5,174 nucleotides of DNA, from contig JAIDBM010000308.1 in assembly GCA_029056365.1 (NCBI GenBank), forward strand, positions 1 to 5,174, read 5' to 3'. Of this stretch, positions 1 through 5,174 are shown piece by piece; position 1 is the stretch's first letter; each line of letters opens with the position of its first letter. The DNA is from Muribaculaceae bacterium. GTDB lineage: Bacteria; Bacteroidota; Bacteroidia; Bacteroidales; Muribaculaceae. The position numbers were made by a program, and so were the translations under genes. Under the pieces are notes generated by a model, which searched no databases, had not been told where the DNA came from, and worked only from the letters and a program-made list of their open reading frames with translations.

Positions 1-1650
1 GAAGGTTATGTGACGTCCGTCGGCGAGCTGAACGCTGTATGAGCCTATGTGCTGTGTTATGCCTCCGGCCTCGCCGGCAATCACGTTGGCGTGGCGGATG
101 TAGTCGAGCAGCGAGGTTTTGCCGTGGTCGACGTGACCCATCACGGTCACCACCGGCGGACGGCTTACGAGATCTGCTTCATCGTCGGCCTCCTGAGCGA
201 TGGCATCGGCTACTTCGGCCGAAACGTATTCGGTCTTGAAGCCGAATTCCTCGGCCACTATGTTTATTGTCTCGGCATCGAGGCGCTGGTTTATCGAAAC
301 CATCACACCGATGTTCATACAAGTGGCGATAACGTTGTTGACCGGCACGTCCATCATTATGGCGAGGTCGTTTGCGGTAACGAATTCGGTAAGTTTCAGC
401 ACCTTGCTTTCGGCCTGTTCGGCACGTGCGGCCTCGCGCTCGCGGTTTGCGTTAGCCTCGCGTTTTTCCTTACGCCACTTGGCGCCTTTCTTGAGGCCCT
501 TGTCTTTTGAGGTAAGACGCGCGAGGGTTTCCTTTACCTGCTTCTGTACGTCTTCCTCGCTCACCTCCACGTGCTGAGGCGCCGGTTTGCGCGAAGCGTT
601 TCTGTCTTTGCGCGAGTTGCGTCCGCCGCCGTTCTGCTGGCCGTTGTTGCGACCGCCGCCCTGTGCGGAAGAACCGCCGCCATTGCGTGGTCCGCGGTTG
701 TCGGATGTCTCACGGCCGGCTTTTTCGACATCGATTTTCTCTTTACCACCGATACGGCGCCGTTTCCGGCGGTCGCCACCGGCCGCGTTTCCGGCCCCCT
801 GGGCAGTTGCGCCCTGGTTGGCGGAGCCGTTCTGCTGGCCGTTACGTCCGCCGCGACGGTCGTTTGATTTTTTCTTCGGACGTGTCGACTGGTTCAACGC
901 ATCAAGGTCGATTTTGCCTATGATGTTGAGAGTCGGGCCGGCGACTGTGCGCTCGGGCACAAATACATCGGGGTCTTTGGCCGGTTGCTGAGGCGCGGTT
1001 TCAGGCTTCGCTGCAACCTGCTCGTTCTGCTTTTCAGGTTTTACTTCCAAATTGGATTGATTTGTTGTAGTAGAAGGTTTTGTGTTGTTGGCGGTGGTTT
1101 CAGAGGCCGGAGTCTTTTCGGTAACTTTCGGAGCTTCGGCTTTGGGGGGTTCCGGCACGGCTACAGGCGCCACTTCAGGAGCTGGAGCAGCCGGAGCTGT
1201 GGCCGGAGCCTCCGGAGATTTGGGAGCTGGGGCAGCTACGGGCGCGTTTTTTTCTGCGTCCACTGGCTTGCTGCTGTTTTCGGCCTTGGTTTTTTCCACC
1301 GGTTTACGCACCGGCATACCGTGCCTGTCGAGTTCAATTTTGCCTAAGATTCGCGGCTTATTGGCTTCCGATTTCAGTTTAACCGGTTCGGCTGTAGCGT
1401 TATCGGGGGCAGCTTGCGCTTTTGAGCGCTGCTCGTTGCGGCGCCCTACGGAGGCGCTGTCGGAGCGTTTCTTCATGTCTTTGTCCTGACTGAATTCTTT
1501 GGTGAGCAGAGCCACCACAGAATCGTCAACACGTGTGTTGGGACTTACATTGTCGTCGATTTGTATGTTCTTTTTGTGCAGGAACTCAATCACCGTGGGC
1601 AGTGCCACGTTGAGTTCCTTTGCTACAGTGCTTATCTTTGTTTTCGCCAT
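1..1650 (-). CDS. infB: Translation initiation factor IF-2, N-terminal 550 residues (3' end outside window)
   Basis: GTPase that delivers initiator fMet-tRNA to the 30S subunit and promotes 50S joining. The frame is open from the ATG at 1650-1648 to the left edge, 550 codons without a stop. Visible in order: an N-terminal IF2_N-type helical domain (about residues 1-55, starting MAKTKISTVAKELNV); a long disordered linker with an Ala/Pro-rich part (about 135-175), motifs ILGKIELD (101-108) and IIGKIDLD (243-250), and a basic Gly/Asn/Arg-rich part (about 257-357, including RRKRRR at 294-299); a second IF2_N-type domain (about 420-470); then the G domain with G1 GHVDHGKT (505-512, bases 115-138) and G2 GGIT (529-532). 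G3, G4 and the tRNA-binding domains lie beyond the window. About 500 residues before the G domain is long, as is usual in Bacteroidota. It starts 75 bases after nusA; that gap holds no promoter match, no Shine-Dalgarno and no clear terminator, so it is probably co-transcribed with rimP-nusA. Confidence 0.97.
   Translation of the reverse strand, partial: MAKTKISTVAKELNVALPTVIEFLHKKNIQIDDNVSPNTRVDDSVVALLTKEFSQDKDMKKRSDSASVGRRNEQRSKAQAAPDNATAEPVKLKSEANKPRILGKIELDRHGMPVRKPVEKTKAENSSKPVDAEKNAPVAAPAPKSPEAPATAPAAPAPEVAPVAVPEPPKAEAPKVTEKTPASETTANNTKPSTTTNQSNLEVKPEKQNEQVAAKPETAPQQPAKDPDVFVPERTVAGPTLNIIGKIDLDALNQSTRPKKKSNDRRGGRNGQQNGSANQGATAQGAGNAAGGDRRKRRRIGGKEKIDVEKAGRETSDNRGPRNGGGSSAQGGGRNNGQQNGGGRNSRKDRNASRKPAPQHVEVSEEDVQKQVKETLARLTSKDKGLKKGAKWRKEKREANANREREAARAEQAESKVLKLTEFVTANDLAIMMDVPVNNVIATCMNIGVMVSINQRLDAETINIVAEEFGFKTEYVSAEVADAIAQEADDEADLVSRPPVVTVMGHVDHGKTSLLDYIRHANVIAGEAGGITQHIGSYSVQLADGRHITF
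629..843 (-). repeat. Pair of 17-bp in-frame direct repeats inside infB
   Basis: The same 17 bases (plus-strand ccgttctgctggccgtt) occur at 629-645 and 827-843, 198 bases (66 codons) apart. They encode the RN(N)GQQNG core of two related low-complexity segments in the IF-2 linker: GGRNGQQNG at residues 267-275 and GGRNNGQQNGGGRN at 331-344. This is an internal duplication of disordered coding sequence, not a mobile element. Confidence 0.7.
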
Positions 1651-1725
1651 ATAAGTCGTTTAGGTGTTATCGTTGTTTGTTTTTTCGCCGCCAAGTCCGG
1701 GGTGGGTACCCGCCGGAACAAGGGC

Positions 1726-2982
1726 TTAGTCTTCGAATTCGGCCTTGAGAACTTCGATCACATGGTCGACGGTGTCTTCTTCAAGGTCGGCTTTTTCGAT
1801 GAGGTCCTCGCGTTTGGCGTTTAGCACGCCTTTTGCGGTGACGCAACCGATATTCTTGAGTGCGTCGATTACCCATTCGTCGATTTCGTCTTTGAATTCA
1901 TCGAGGTAGATGTCTTCATCGAAGCTTTCCTCGCTGTCGCGGTATACGTCGATGGTGTATCCGGTGAGCATGGAGGCGAGTTTGATGTTCAGGCCGTTCT
2001 TGCCGATAGCGAGCGAAACTTCTTCGGGGCGCAGGAATACTTCGGCCTTGCGTTCTTCTTCGTCGAGGCGTATTGATGAAACCCTGGCCGGAGAGAGGGC
2101 ACGCTGTATGAACAGCGAGGGGTTCGAGGTGTAGTTTATCACATCGATGTTTTCGTTGCGGAGTTCGCGCACGATGCCGTGTATACGCGAGCCTTTTACG
2201 CCCACGCACGCTCCCACCGGGTCGATACGGTCGTCGTAGGATTCAACGGCAATCTTTGCTCTCTCGCCCGGTATGCGTGCCACGGCGCGGATGTTTATCA
2301 GGCCGTCGTGTATTTCGGGAACCTCGAGTTCGAACAGCCGGCGCAGGAACTGCTCGTTGGTGCGGCTTACGGTGATTTTGGGGTTGTTGTTCTTGTTGTC
2401 GACATTGGCAATCACGGCGCGCACAGTCTCGCCCTTGCGGAAGAAGTCGCCGGGAATGGCCTCGCTGCGGGGCAGCAGCAGTTCGTTGTTGTCGGAGTCG
2501 ACAAGCAGCGTTTCCTTCGACCAGGTCTGATATACCTCGCCGCTTACCAGCTCGCCTTCGAGTTCCTTGAATTTTGCATATATGGCTTCTTTCTGCAGGT
2601 CGAGAATCTTCGACTGGAGAGTCTGGCGCAGAGTGAGGATGGCGCGTCGGCCGAACTTTTCAAAGAAAATTTCCTTGGTGTGTTCTTCTCCGACTTCGGC
2701 ATCGGGGTCGTCGTCTTCCCGGGCATCGGAAAGAGAAATCTGCAGATTGGGATTCTCTACCTCTCCGTCGGGCACCACGGTGAGATTCTGAAAAATCTGC
2801 ACGTCGCCTTTGTCGGGGTTGAGTATGACATCGAGATTCTCATCGGTGCCGAACATCTTGGCCAGCACGTTTCGGAACGATTCCTCAAGCACGCTTATCA
2901 TTGTGGTCTTGTCGATGTTCTTCAGTTCCTTGAATTCGGCGAACTGCTCGACCATGTTCGGGGTAGCTTCTTTTTTAGCCAT
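1726..2982 (-). CDS. nusA: Transcription termination/antitermination factor NusA
   Basis: RNA-polymerase-binding factor that modulates pausing, intrinsic termination and antitermination in the cytoplasm. The complete protein is 418 residues. Visible in order: N-terminal polymerase-binding domain (about 1-140, with an acidic loop at about 86-104); S1 domain (about 143-207, ending ITVSRTNEQFL); KH1 with DRIDPVGACVGVKGSRIHG (251-269, GVKG loop 261-264); KH2 with SLAIGKNGLNIKLASML (323-339, GKNG loop 327-330); an acidic linker (349-369); and one C-terminal helical module (about 365-418) that resembles a single AR/helix-hairpin-helix repeat. By comparison the E. coli protein has two such repeats and the B. 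subtilis one has none. The start at 2982 lies 24 bases after the rimP stop, behind an A-rich tract with no Shine-Dalgarno, as is normal for Bacteroidota. Middle gene of the rimP-nusA-infB operon. Confidence 0.98.
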   Translation of the reverse strand: MAKKEATPNMVEQFAEFKELKNIDKTTMISVLEESFRNVLAKMFGTDENLDVILNPDKGDVQIFQNLTVVPDGEVENPNLQISLSDAREDDDPDAEVGEEHTKEIFFEKFGRRAILTLRQTLQSKILDLQKEAIYAKFKELEGELVSGEVYQTWSKETLLVDSDNNELLLPRSEAIPGDFFRKGETVRAVIANVDNKNNNPKITVSRTNEQFLRRLFELEVPEIHDGLINIRAVARIPGERAKIAVESYDDRIDPVGACVGVKGSRIHGIVRELRNENIDVINYTSNPSLFIQRALSPARVSSIRLDEEERKAEVFLRPEEVSLAIGKNGLNIKLASMLTGYTIDVYRDSEESFDEDIYLDEFKDEIDEWVIDALKNIGCVTAKGVLNAKREDLIEKADLEEDTVDHVIEVLKAEFED

Positions 2983-3006
2983 ATATTTTTTCCGTTTTTT
3001 GAATTA

Positions 3007-3477
3007 TCAGAATGATATGAGATATTTTACCGATTTGCAGTCGGTGAAGGCGAAGGTCTCGGGCTGCATTTCCACAGTGGGGCGCTTTGCTCCGGGGGCT
3101 TTCACCTTTACGGGCACCTCAACGGTAAAGGAGTCGTCGGTATCGCTCACCTGCACGAGGGTTCCCCGCAGTTTGCGACCGTCGCGGGTAAGGACCTCCA
3201 CTTCATTGCCTATGTTCTTGACATACTGGCCGCGCACCTTGAATGGCGCGGTGAGCCCGGCGCTTCCCACCTCAAGGGTATAGTCCTCGGCTTCGCGGTC
3301 GAAGGCGGCCTCTATTTCCCTGGTTATGCGGGCGCAGGTGTCGATGTCGATTCCCGAGGCGGAGTCGAGCTCCACCACGATGTCGTTCTGAGGCGACACT
3401 TTTATTTCTACCACAAACATGTCGGTGCCGTCGATGGCTGCCAGAACTGTGGATTTGAGTAATTCCTTGTCTATCAT
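3007..3477 (-). CDS. rimP: Ribosome maturation factor RimP
   Basis: Assists late assembly of the 30S ribosomal subunit. The protein is 156 residues, close to the usual family length of about 150. The N-terminal alpha/beta domain (about 1-74) contains VVELDSASGIDIDTCARIT, equivalent to the 'DS..GI.vDdCa..s' stretch of the family, followed by the signature YTLEVGSAGLTAPF (66-79), the Bacteroidota version of the 'Y.LEVSSPGLdRPL' motif. The C-terminal SH3-like domain follows (about 80-156: QYVKNIGNEVEVLTRDGRK and onward). It is the first gene of the rimP-nusA-infB operon. The start at 3477 is preceded by an A/T-rich stretch without a Shine-Dalgarno sequence, about 55 bases after the predicted transcription start and 22 bases after a strong hairpin. 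Confidence 0.96.
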   Translation of the reverse strand: MIDKELLKSTVLAAIDGTDMFVVEIKVSPQNDIVVELDSASGIDIDTCARITREIEAAFDREAEDYTLEVGSAGLTAPFKVRGQYVKNIGNEVEVLTRDGRKLRGTLVQVSDTDDSFTVEVPVKVKAPGAKRPTVEMQPETFAFTDCKSVKYLISF

Positions 3478-3499
3478 TTTCTATGATTTATATACAAAG

Positions 3500-3525
3500 C
3501 GGAGGGGGCACTGCTGCCCCCTCCG
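3500..3525 (-). promoter_or_regulatory. Perfect GC-rich hairpin in the 5' leader of rimP-nusA-infB
   Basis: On the minus strand CGGAGGGGGCA pairs with TGCCCCCTCCG around the loop GCAG: an 11-bp perfect stem with 9 G-C pairs and a 4-base loop. It begins roughly 5-9 bases after the predicted transcription start and ends 22 bases before the rimP ATG. Neither strand has a run of T after the stem, so it does not look like an ordinary intrinsic terminator. One arm holds GGAGG (Shine-Dalgarno-like) and the other CCTCC (anti-Shine-Dalgarno-like), mutually hidden. It could stabilise the 5' end of the mRNA, take part in control of the nusA operon, or stop read-through from the permease gene; the sequence alone does not decide. 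Confidence 0.6.
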
Positions 3526-3537
3526 GTTCGAGTGTTG

Positions 3538-3569
3538 CAAATTTAATAATTTTATCGCGCTCCAGCAAA
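3538..3569 (-). promoter_or_regulatory. Bacteroides-type promoter for rimP-nusA-infB
   Basis: Read on the minus strand, TTTG (3569-3566) is followed after exactly 20 bases by TAAATTTG (3545-3538). This matches the known Bacteroides primary-sigma consensus of a -33 TTTG and a -7 TAnnTTTG with about 19-21 bases between. It lies in the only sizeable intergenic gap, upstream of a conserved operon and on the correct strand. Transcription should start near 3530-3534, giving a leader of about 55 bases. Confidence 0.75.
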
Positions 3570-3606
3570 TCGGGCGGTCCTTATGGGTGTTATGAAGCGA
3601 TAATTT

Positions 3607-3622
3607 ATAGTTATTTAACTAT
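3607..3622. repeat. AT-only palindrome across the permease stop codon
   Basis: ATAGTTA and TAACTAT are perfect 7-bp inverted arms separated by two bases, overlapping the TAA stop at 3615-3617. On the plus strand it runs into TTTTT; on the minus strand, the direction of the genes, the T run is absent. A stem this AT-rich with so tight a loop would be weak, so terminator activity is doubtful. Confidence 0.3.
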
Positions 3623-4442
3623 TTTTACGCATCATTATAATCTCCGATGTTATTTTCGATATTATGAACACTGCGGCCATAGCGAGCACAATCAGAGCCG
3701 AACAGGGCACATCGACGAGTGTGCCCGCCACCAGACCGGCCACCGAGGTCACTACCGAAATAATCATGCTCCAGAGCATCATGGGGCCGAAGCGCCGGCT
3801 CCAGATTTCGGCCGTCATCATGGGCAGCGAAAGCATGCTCATAAGCAGCATCACACCCACCAGACGTATGGTCAGGACTATGCACACGGCCACAAGCACC
3901 GTCATGGAGTAGGTGATGAAGCGCACCGGCAGACCGCTTACACGTGCGAAATCGCGGTCGAACGCGCAGGCCACTATCATTCTGTAGCGCCAGGCGAGGA
4001 ACACCGCGAGCACAACGGCATATACTGCGAAGGCAAGCAGGTCGGAACGGTTTATGGTGAGAATGTTTCCGAACAGAAACGAATTGAGTTCAGGCACATA
4101 GCCGGGGGTGAGAAACACAAAGAGCACGCCTACAGCCATGCCCAAGGCCCATATGACGGCTATGGCGGAATCCTCGCGTATTCTGAAACGCGAAGAGGCC
4201 CATTCCACGCCCGTCGATGCCAGTACGGCCACGGCGGCGGCCATGGCCACCGGACTGACGCCAAGGAAATATCCCAGGCCGAGTCCTCCGAAACATGCAT
4301 GTGTTACGCCTCCGCTTATGGCCACCAGACGGCGCGAGATTATGTATGTGCCTATGATTGCGGCGCACATGCTTATGAGCACAACTCCGCACAGGGCGTA
4401 GCGGAAAAAGTCGTATTGCAGATATATGGTTATTTCGTTCAT
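3615..4442 (-). CDS. ABC-3 family metal (zinc/manganese-type) transporter permease
   Basis: Integral membrane subunit of a ZnuB/MntB/TroC-like ABC importer, which forms the cytoplasmic-membrane channel for a divalent metal. The protein is 275 residues, normal for the family, with about 7-8 hydrophobic segments (roughly 13-35, 44-60, 64-80, 92-112, 134-150, 176-192, 194-212, 222-262). Family features visible: IISRRLVAISGGVTHACFG (34-52), matching the 'r...l.gdaisHaalpG' region; the cytoplasmic loop DRDFARVSGLPVRF (162-175), where the ATPase docks; RLVGVMLLMSMLSLPMMTA (193-211); and DVPCSALIVL (244-253). The actual metal cannot be read from the sequence. It starts 14 bases after the upstream hypothetical gene, so it is probably co-transcribed with that gene and aroA. 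No ATPase (ZnuC) or binding protein (ZnuA) gene is in the window, so those partners must be encoded elsewhere. Confidence 0.92.
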   Translation of the reverse strand: MNEITIYLQYDFFRYALCGVVLISMCAAIIGTYIISRRLVAISGGVTHACFGGLGLGYFLGVSPVAMAAAVAVLASTGVEWASSRFRIREDSAIAVIWALGMAVGVLFVFLTPGYVPELNSFLFGNILTINRSDLLAFAVYAVVLAVFLAWRYRMIVACAFDRDFARVSGLPVRFITYSMTVLVAVCIVLTIRLVGVMLLMSMLSLPMMTAEIWSRRFGPMMLWSMIISVVTSVAGLVAGTLVDVPCSALIVLAMAAVFIISKITSEIIMMRKNS

Positions 4443-4456
4443 CGCTTAATGGTTTG

Positions 4457-4897
4457 TTACGGCATGTTTGCGCCCTGGTTACGGCGACGTTCGTCGATAA
4501 GCATCAGAAATTCATCGCGAATTTCCTCGGGCAGATTTATGCCCCGCAACTGTATGCTGCGGCCCCAGCCGGGAAGGTCGGAAGGAAGCAGAGTCATCAG
4601 CACATCGCGGAATTCCTCTTTTTCAGTCTCGGTGTATTCGCGTGCATCGCGTCCGGCGAAACGGTCGAGGTACTCGTCGTCGTAATATTCTATTTTTGAA
4701 GCGAGGGCAGTGAGTAGCGAATCTTTCTCGCAGCTGTAATGCTGGCCGCAGCATTCTTCGCCTGATGTTTCCGCTGCGGGTGCCACTGCCATGTTGTCGT
4801 GTTCATCGGACTCCGACGGCCTGCGGCGTCTGTCGAGCAGCCACAGCAGCAGGCCGACAGCAAGCAATGCCCCGGCTATGATTGCCGCCGCCCCCAT
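4457..4897 (-). CDS. Small single-pass membrane protein with CCGxHxxC cluster, function unknown
   Basis: Protein of 146 residues. An N-terminal hydrophobic helix (about 3-21) is followed at once by DRRRR (22-26), so by the positive-inside rule it is a signal anchor with the rest in the cytoplasm. A charged, low-complexity linker (about 27-46) leads to ECCGQHYSCEKDSLL (48-62), with Cys49, Cys50, His53 and Cys56, a plausible metal or redox site. The remainder is an acidic helical domain (KIEYYDDEYLDRFAGR; TETEKEEFRDVLMTLLP) ending with LPGWGRSIQLRGINLPEEI (108-126). The ATG shares one base with the aroA stop (TGATG), which indicates translational coupling and supports this start; a later Met (36) would lose the membrane helix. 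I believe similar short proteins occur in other Bacteroidales, but I can name no function. The neighbouring metal permease makes metal handling one possibility, as inference only. Confidence 0.88.
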   Translation of the reverse strand: MGAAAIIAGALLAVGLLLWLLDRRRRPSESDEHDNMAVAPAAETSGEECCGQHYSCEKDSLLTALASKIEYYDDEYLDRFAGRDAREYTETEKEEFRDVLMTLLPSDLPGWGRSIQLRGINLPEEIRDEFLMLIDERRRNQGANMP

Positions 4898-5128
4898 CAG
4901 GCTTCCTCCGTTTCCTCAAGGGTGAAACCTGCCTGGCGCATATGTTGCCAGAATGCCGGATATGATTTTTCCACAACCTCGACATCGCGCACTATCATGC
5001 CCGGAGCGAACACGGCCAGCGGAGCGAAGGCCATTGCCATGCGGTGGTCGCCATAGGTGTCGATTACGGGCAGCTCGAGCACCGGCACTCTGGCACCGTC
5101 CCACAGCAGCGAGCCGGGGGTGTCGCAT
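4897..5128 (-). CDS. aroA: 3-phosphoshikimate 1-carboxyvinyltransferase (EPSP synthase), C-terminal fragment
   Basis: Sixth step of the shikimate pathway: joins shikimate-3-phosphate and phosphoenolpyruvate to give EPSP for aromatic amino acid synthesis, in the cytoplasm. Only the last 76 codons are present, out of about 400-430 in the family. The fragment carries the family's C-terminal signature DTYGDHRMAMAFAPLA (bases about 5014-5061), whose Arg corresponds to the conserved PEP-binding Arg of the 'DTYNDHRMAM' motif, and then VVEKSYPAFW, whose Lys matches the conserved C-terminal active-site Lys. The frame stays open to 5172, but the codons beyond 5128 come from adapter sequence (apparent peptide MLPILVGWELCIRDR) and do not belong to the enzyme; no genuine start is in the window. 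The stop overlaps the next start by one base. Confidence 0.95.
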
Positions 5129-5174
5129 CTGTCTCTAATACACAACTCCCAGCCCACCAGAATAGGCAGCAAGA
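5129..5174 (+). other. Nextera/Tn5 mosaic-end sequencing adapter remnant (artefact)
   Basis: The plus strand from 5129 reads CTGTCTCTAATACACAACT, against the Tn5 mosaic end CTGTCTCTTATACACATCT (17 of 19 identical), and goes on CCCAGCCCACCAGAA against the Nextera read-2 tail CCGAGCCCACGAGAC (12 of 15). That is 29 matches in 34 bases without a gap, at the very end of the contig, exactly where the aroA similarity stops. The last 12 bases (5163-5174) sit where the sample index and the next adapter part would be. These bases should be trimmed and not treated as genome. Confidence 0.93.

Noticed and set aside
49..1489. Several plus-strand open frames opposite infB
   Set aside because: The minus strand carries a continuous 550-codon IF-2 frame with GHVDHGKT. 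The plus-strand frames are low-complexity mirror images of its Ala/Pro and Gly/Arg-rich linker.
1651..1725. Possible terminator or promoter between nusA and infB
   Set aside because: Only a weak 5-bp TCCGG/CCGGA pairing around a GGGTACCC palindrome is visible, with no T tract on the coding strand and no TAnnTTTG box, so co-transcription is the simpler reading.
2179..3015. Plus-strand open frame of 278 codons opposite nusA
   Set aside because: It lies antisense to NusA, whose S1 and KH domains are unmistakable, and has no motif of its own.
3500..3525. Hairpin as an intrinsic terminator of the permease transcript
   Set aside because: There is no T run after the stem on either strand, and the hairpin lies downstream of a full-consensus promoter for rimP. 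A contribution to termination is not excluded but is not supported.
3483..4685. Long plus-strand open frame of 400 codons opposite the permease and the small membrane protein
   Set aside because: It is antisense to two well-supported genes, is strongly biased to His, Tyr and Gly, and shows no recognisable domain; it is a by-product of codon bias on the other strand.
5129..5147. Genuine Tn5/IS50 transposon end
   Set aside because: The bases fit the synthetic mosaic end (17 of 19) better than the natural outside end, and they are followed by the Nextera tail GAGCCCAC-type sequence at the contig terminus with no transposase gene, so a library adapter explains it.
1..5174. tRNA, rRNA, CRISPR array, insertion sequence or defence system
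   Set aside because: Almost all bases belong to conserved housekeeping genes or a transport gene, and the intergenic gaps are too short or lack the needed structure. I saw no periodic repeats, cloverleaf or transposase motif.

Overview
This window looks like the end of an assembled contig from a Bacteroidota genome, most likely order Bacteroidales. The evidence is the Bacteroidetes-style proteins (long IF-2 with an Ala/Pro-rich then Gly/Asn/Arg-rich linker; RimP with the 'VGSAGLTAPF' version of its signature), a textbook Bacteroides promoter (TTTG, 20 bases, TAAATTTG), and A-rich leaders without Shine-Dalgarno sequences. The family cannot be fixed from this much sequence; a gut lineage such as Muribaculaceae or a relative is a guess.

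Every gene lies on the minus strand, so the transcription order runs from right to left. At the far right (5129-5174) is not genome but a damaged copy of an Illumina Nextera (Tn5 mosaic-end) read-through adapter, fused to the cut-off aroA. Then come aroA (EPSP synthase, last 76 codons), a small single-pass membrane protein with a CCGxHxxC cluster whose start overlaps the aroA stop by one base, and, 14 bases on, an ABC-3 family (ZnuB/MntB-like) metal transporter permease. These three look like one transcription unit.

The 137-base gap at 3478-3614 holds the Bacteroides-type promoter and, just after the predicted start of transcription, a perfect 11-bp GC-rich hairpin. This drives the conserved rimP - nusA - infB operon: 30S maturation factor, transcription elongation/termination factor and translation initiation factor IF-2. 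infB fills positions 1-1650 as a single open frame of 550 codons that runs off the left edge just after the G1 and G2 motifs of the GTPase domain.

This is mostly conserved housekeeping DNA; I found no defence system, mobile element, CRISPR array or RNA gene. The points worth a second look are the adapter chimera, the leader hairpin of the nusA operon, and the uncharacterised Cys/His-cluster membrane protein between aroA and the metal permease. No gene-free stretch exceeds 300 bases.
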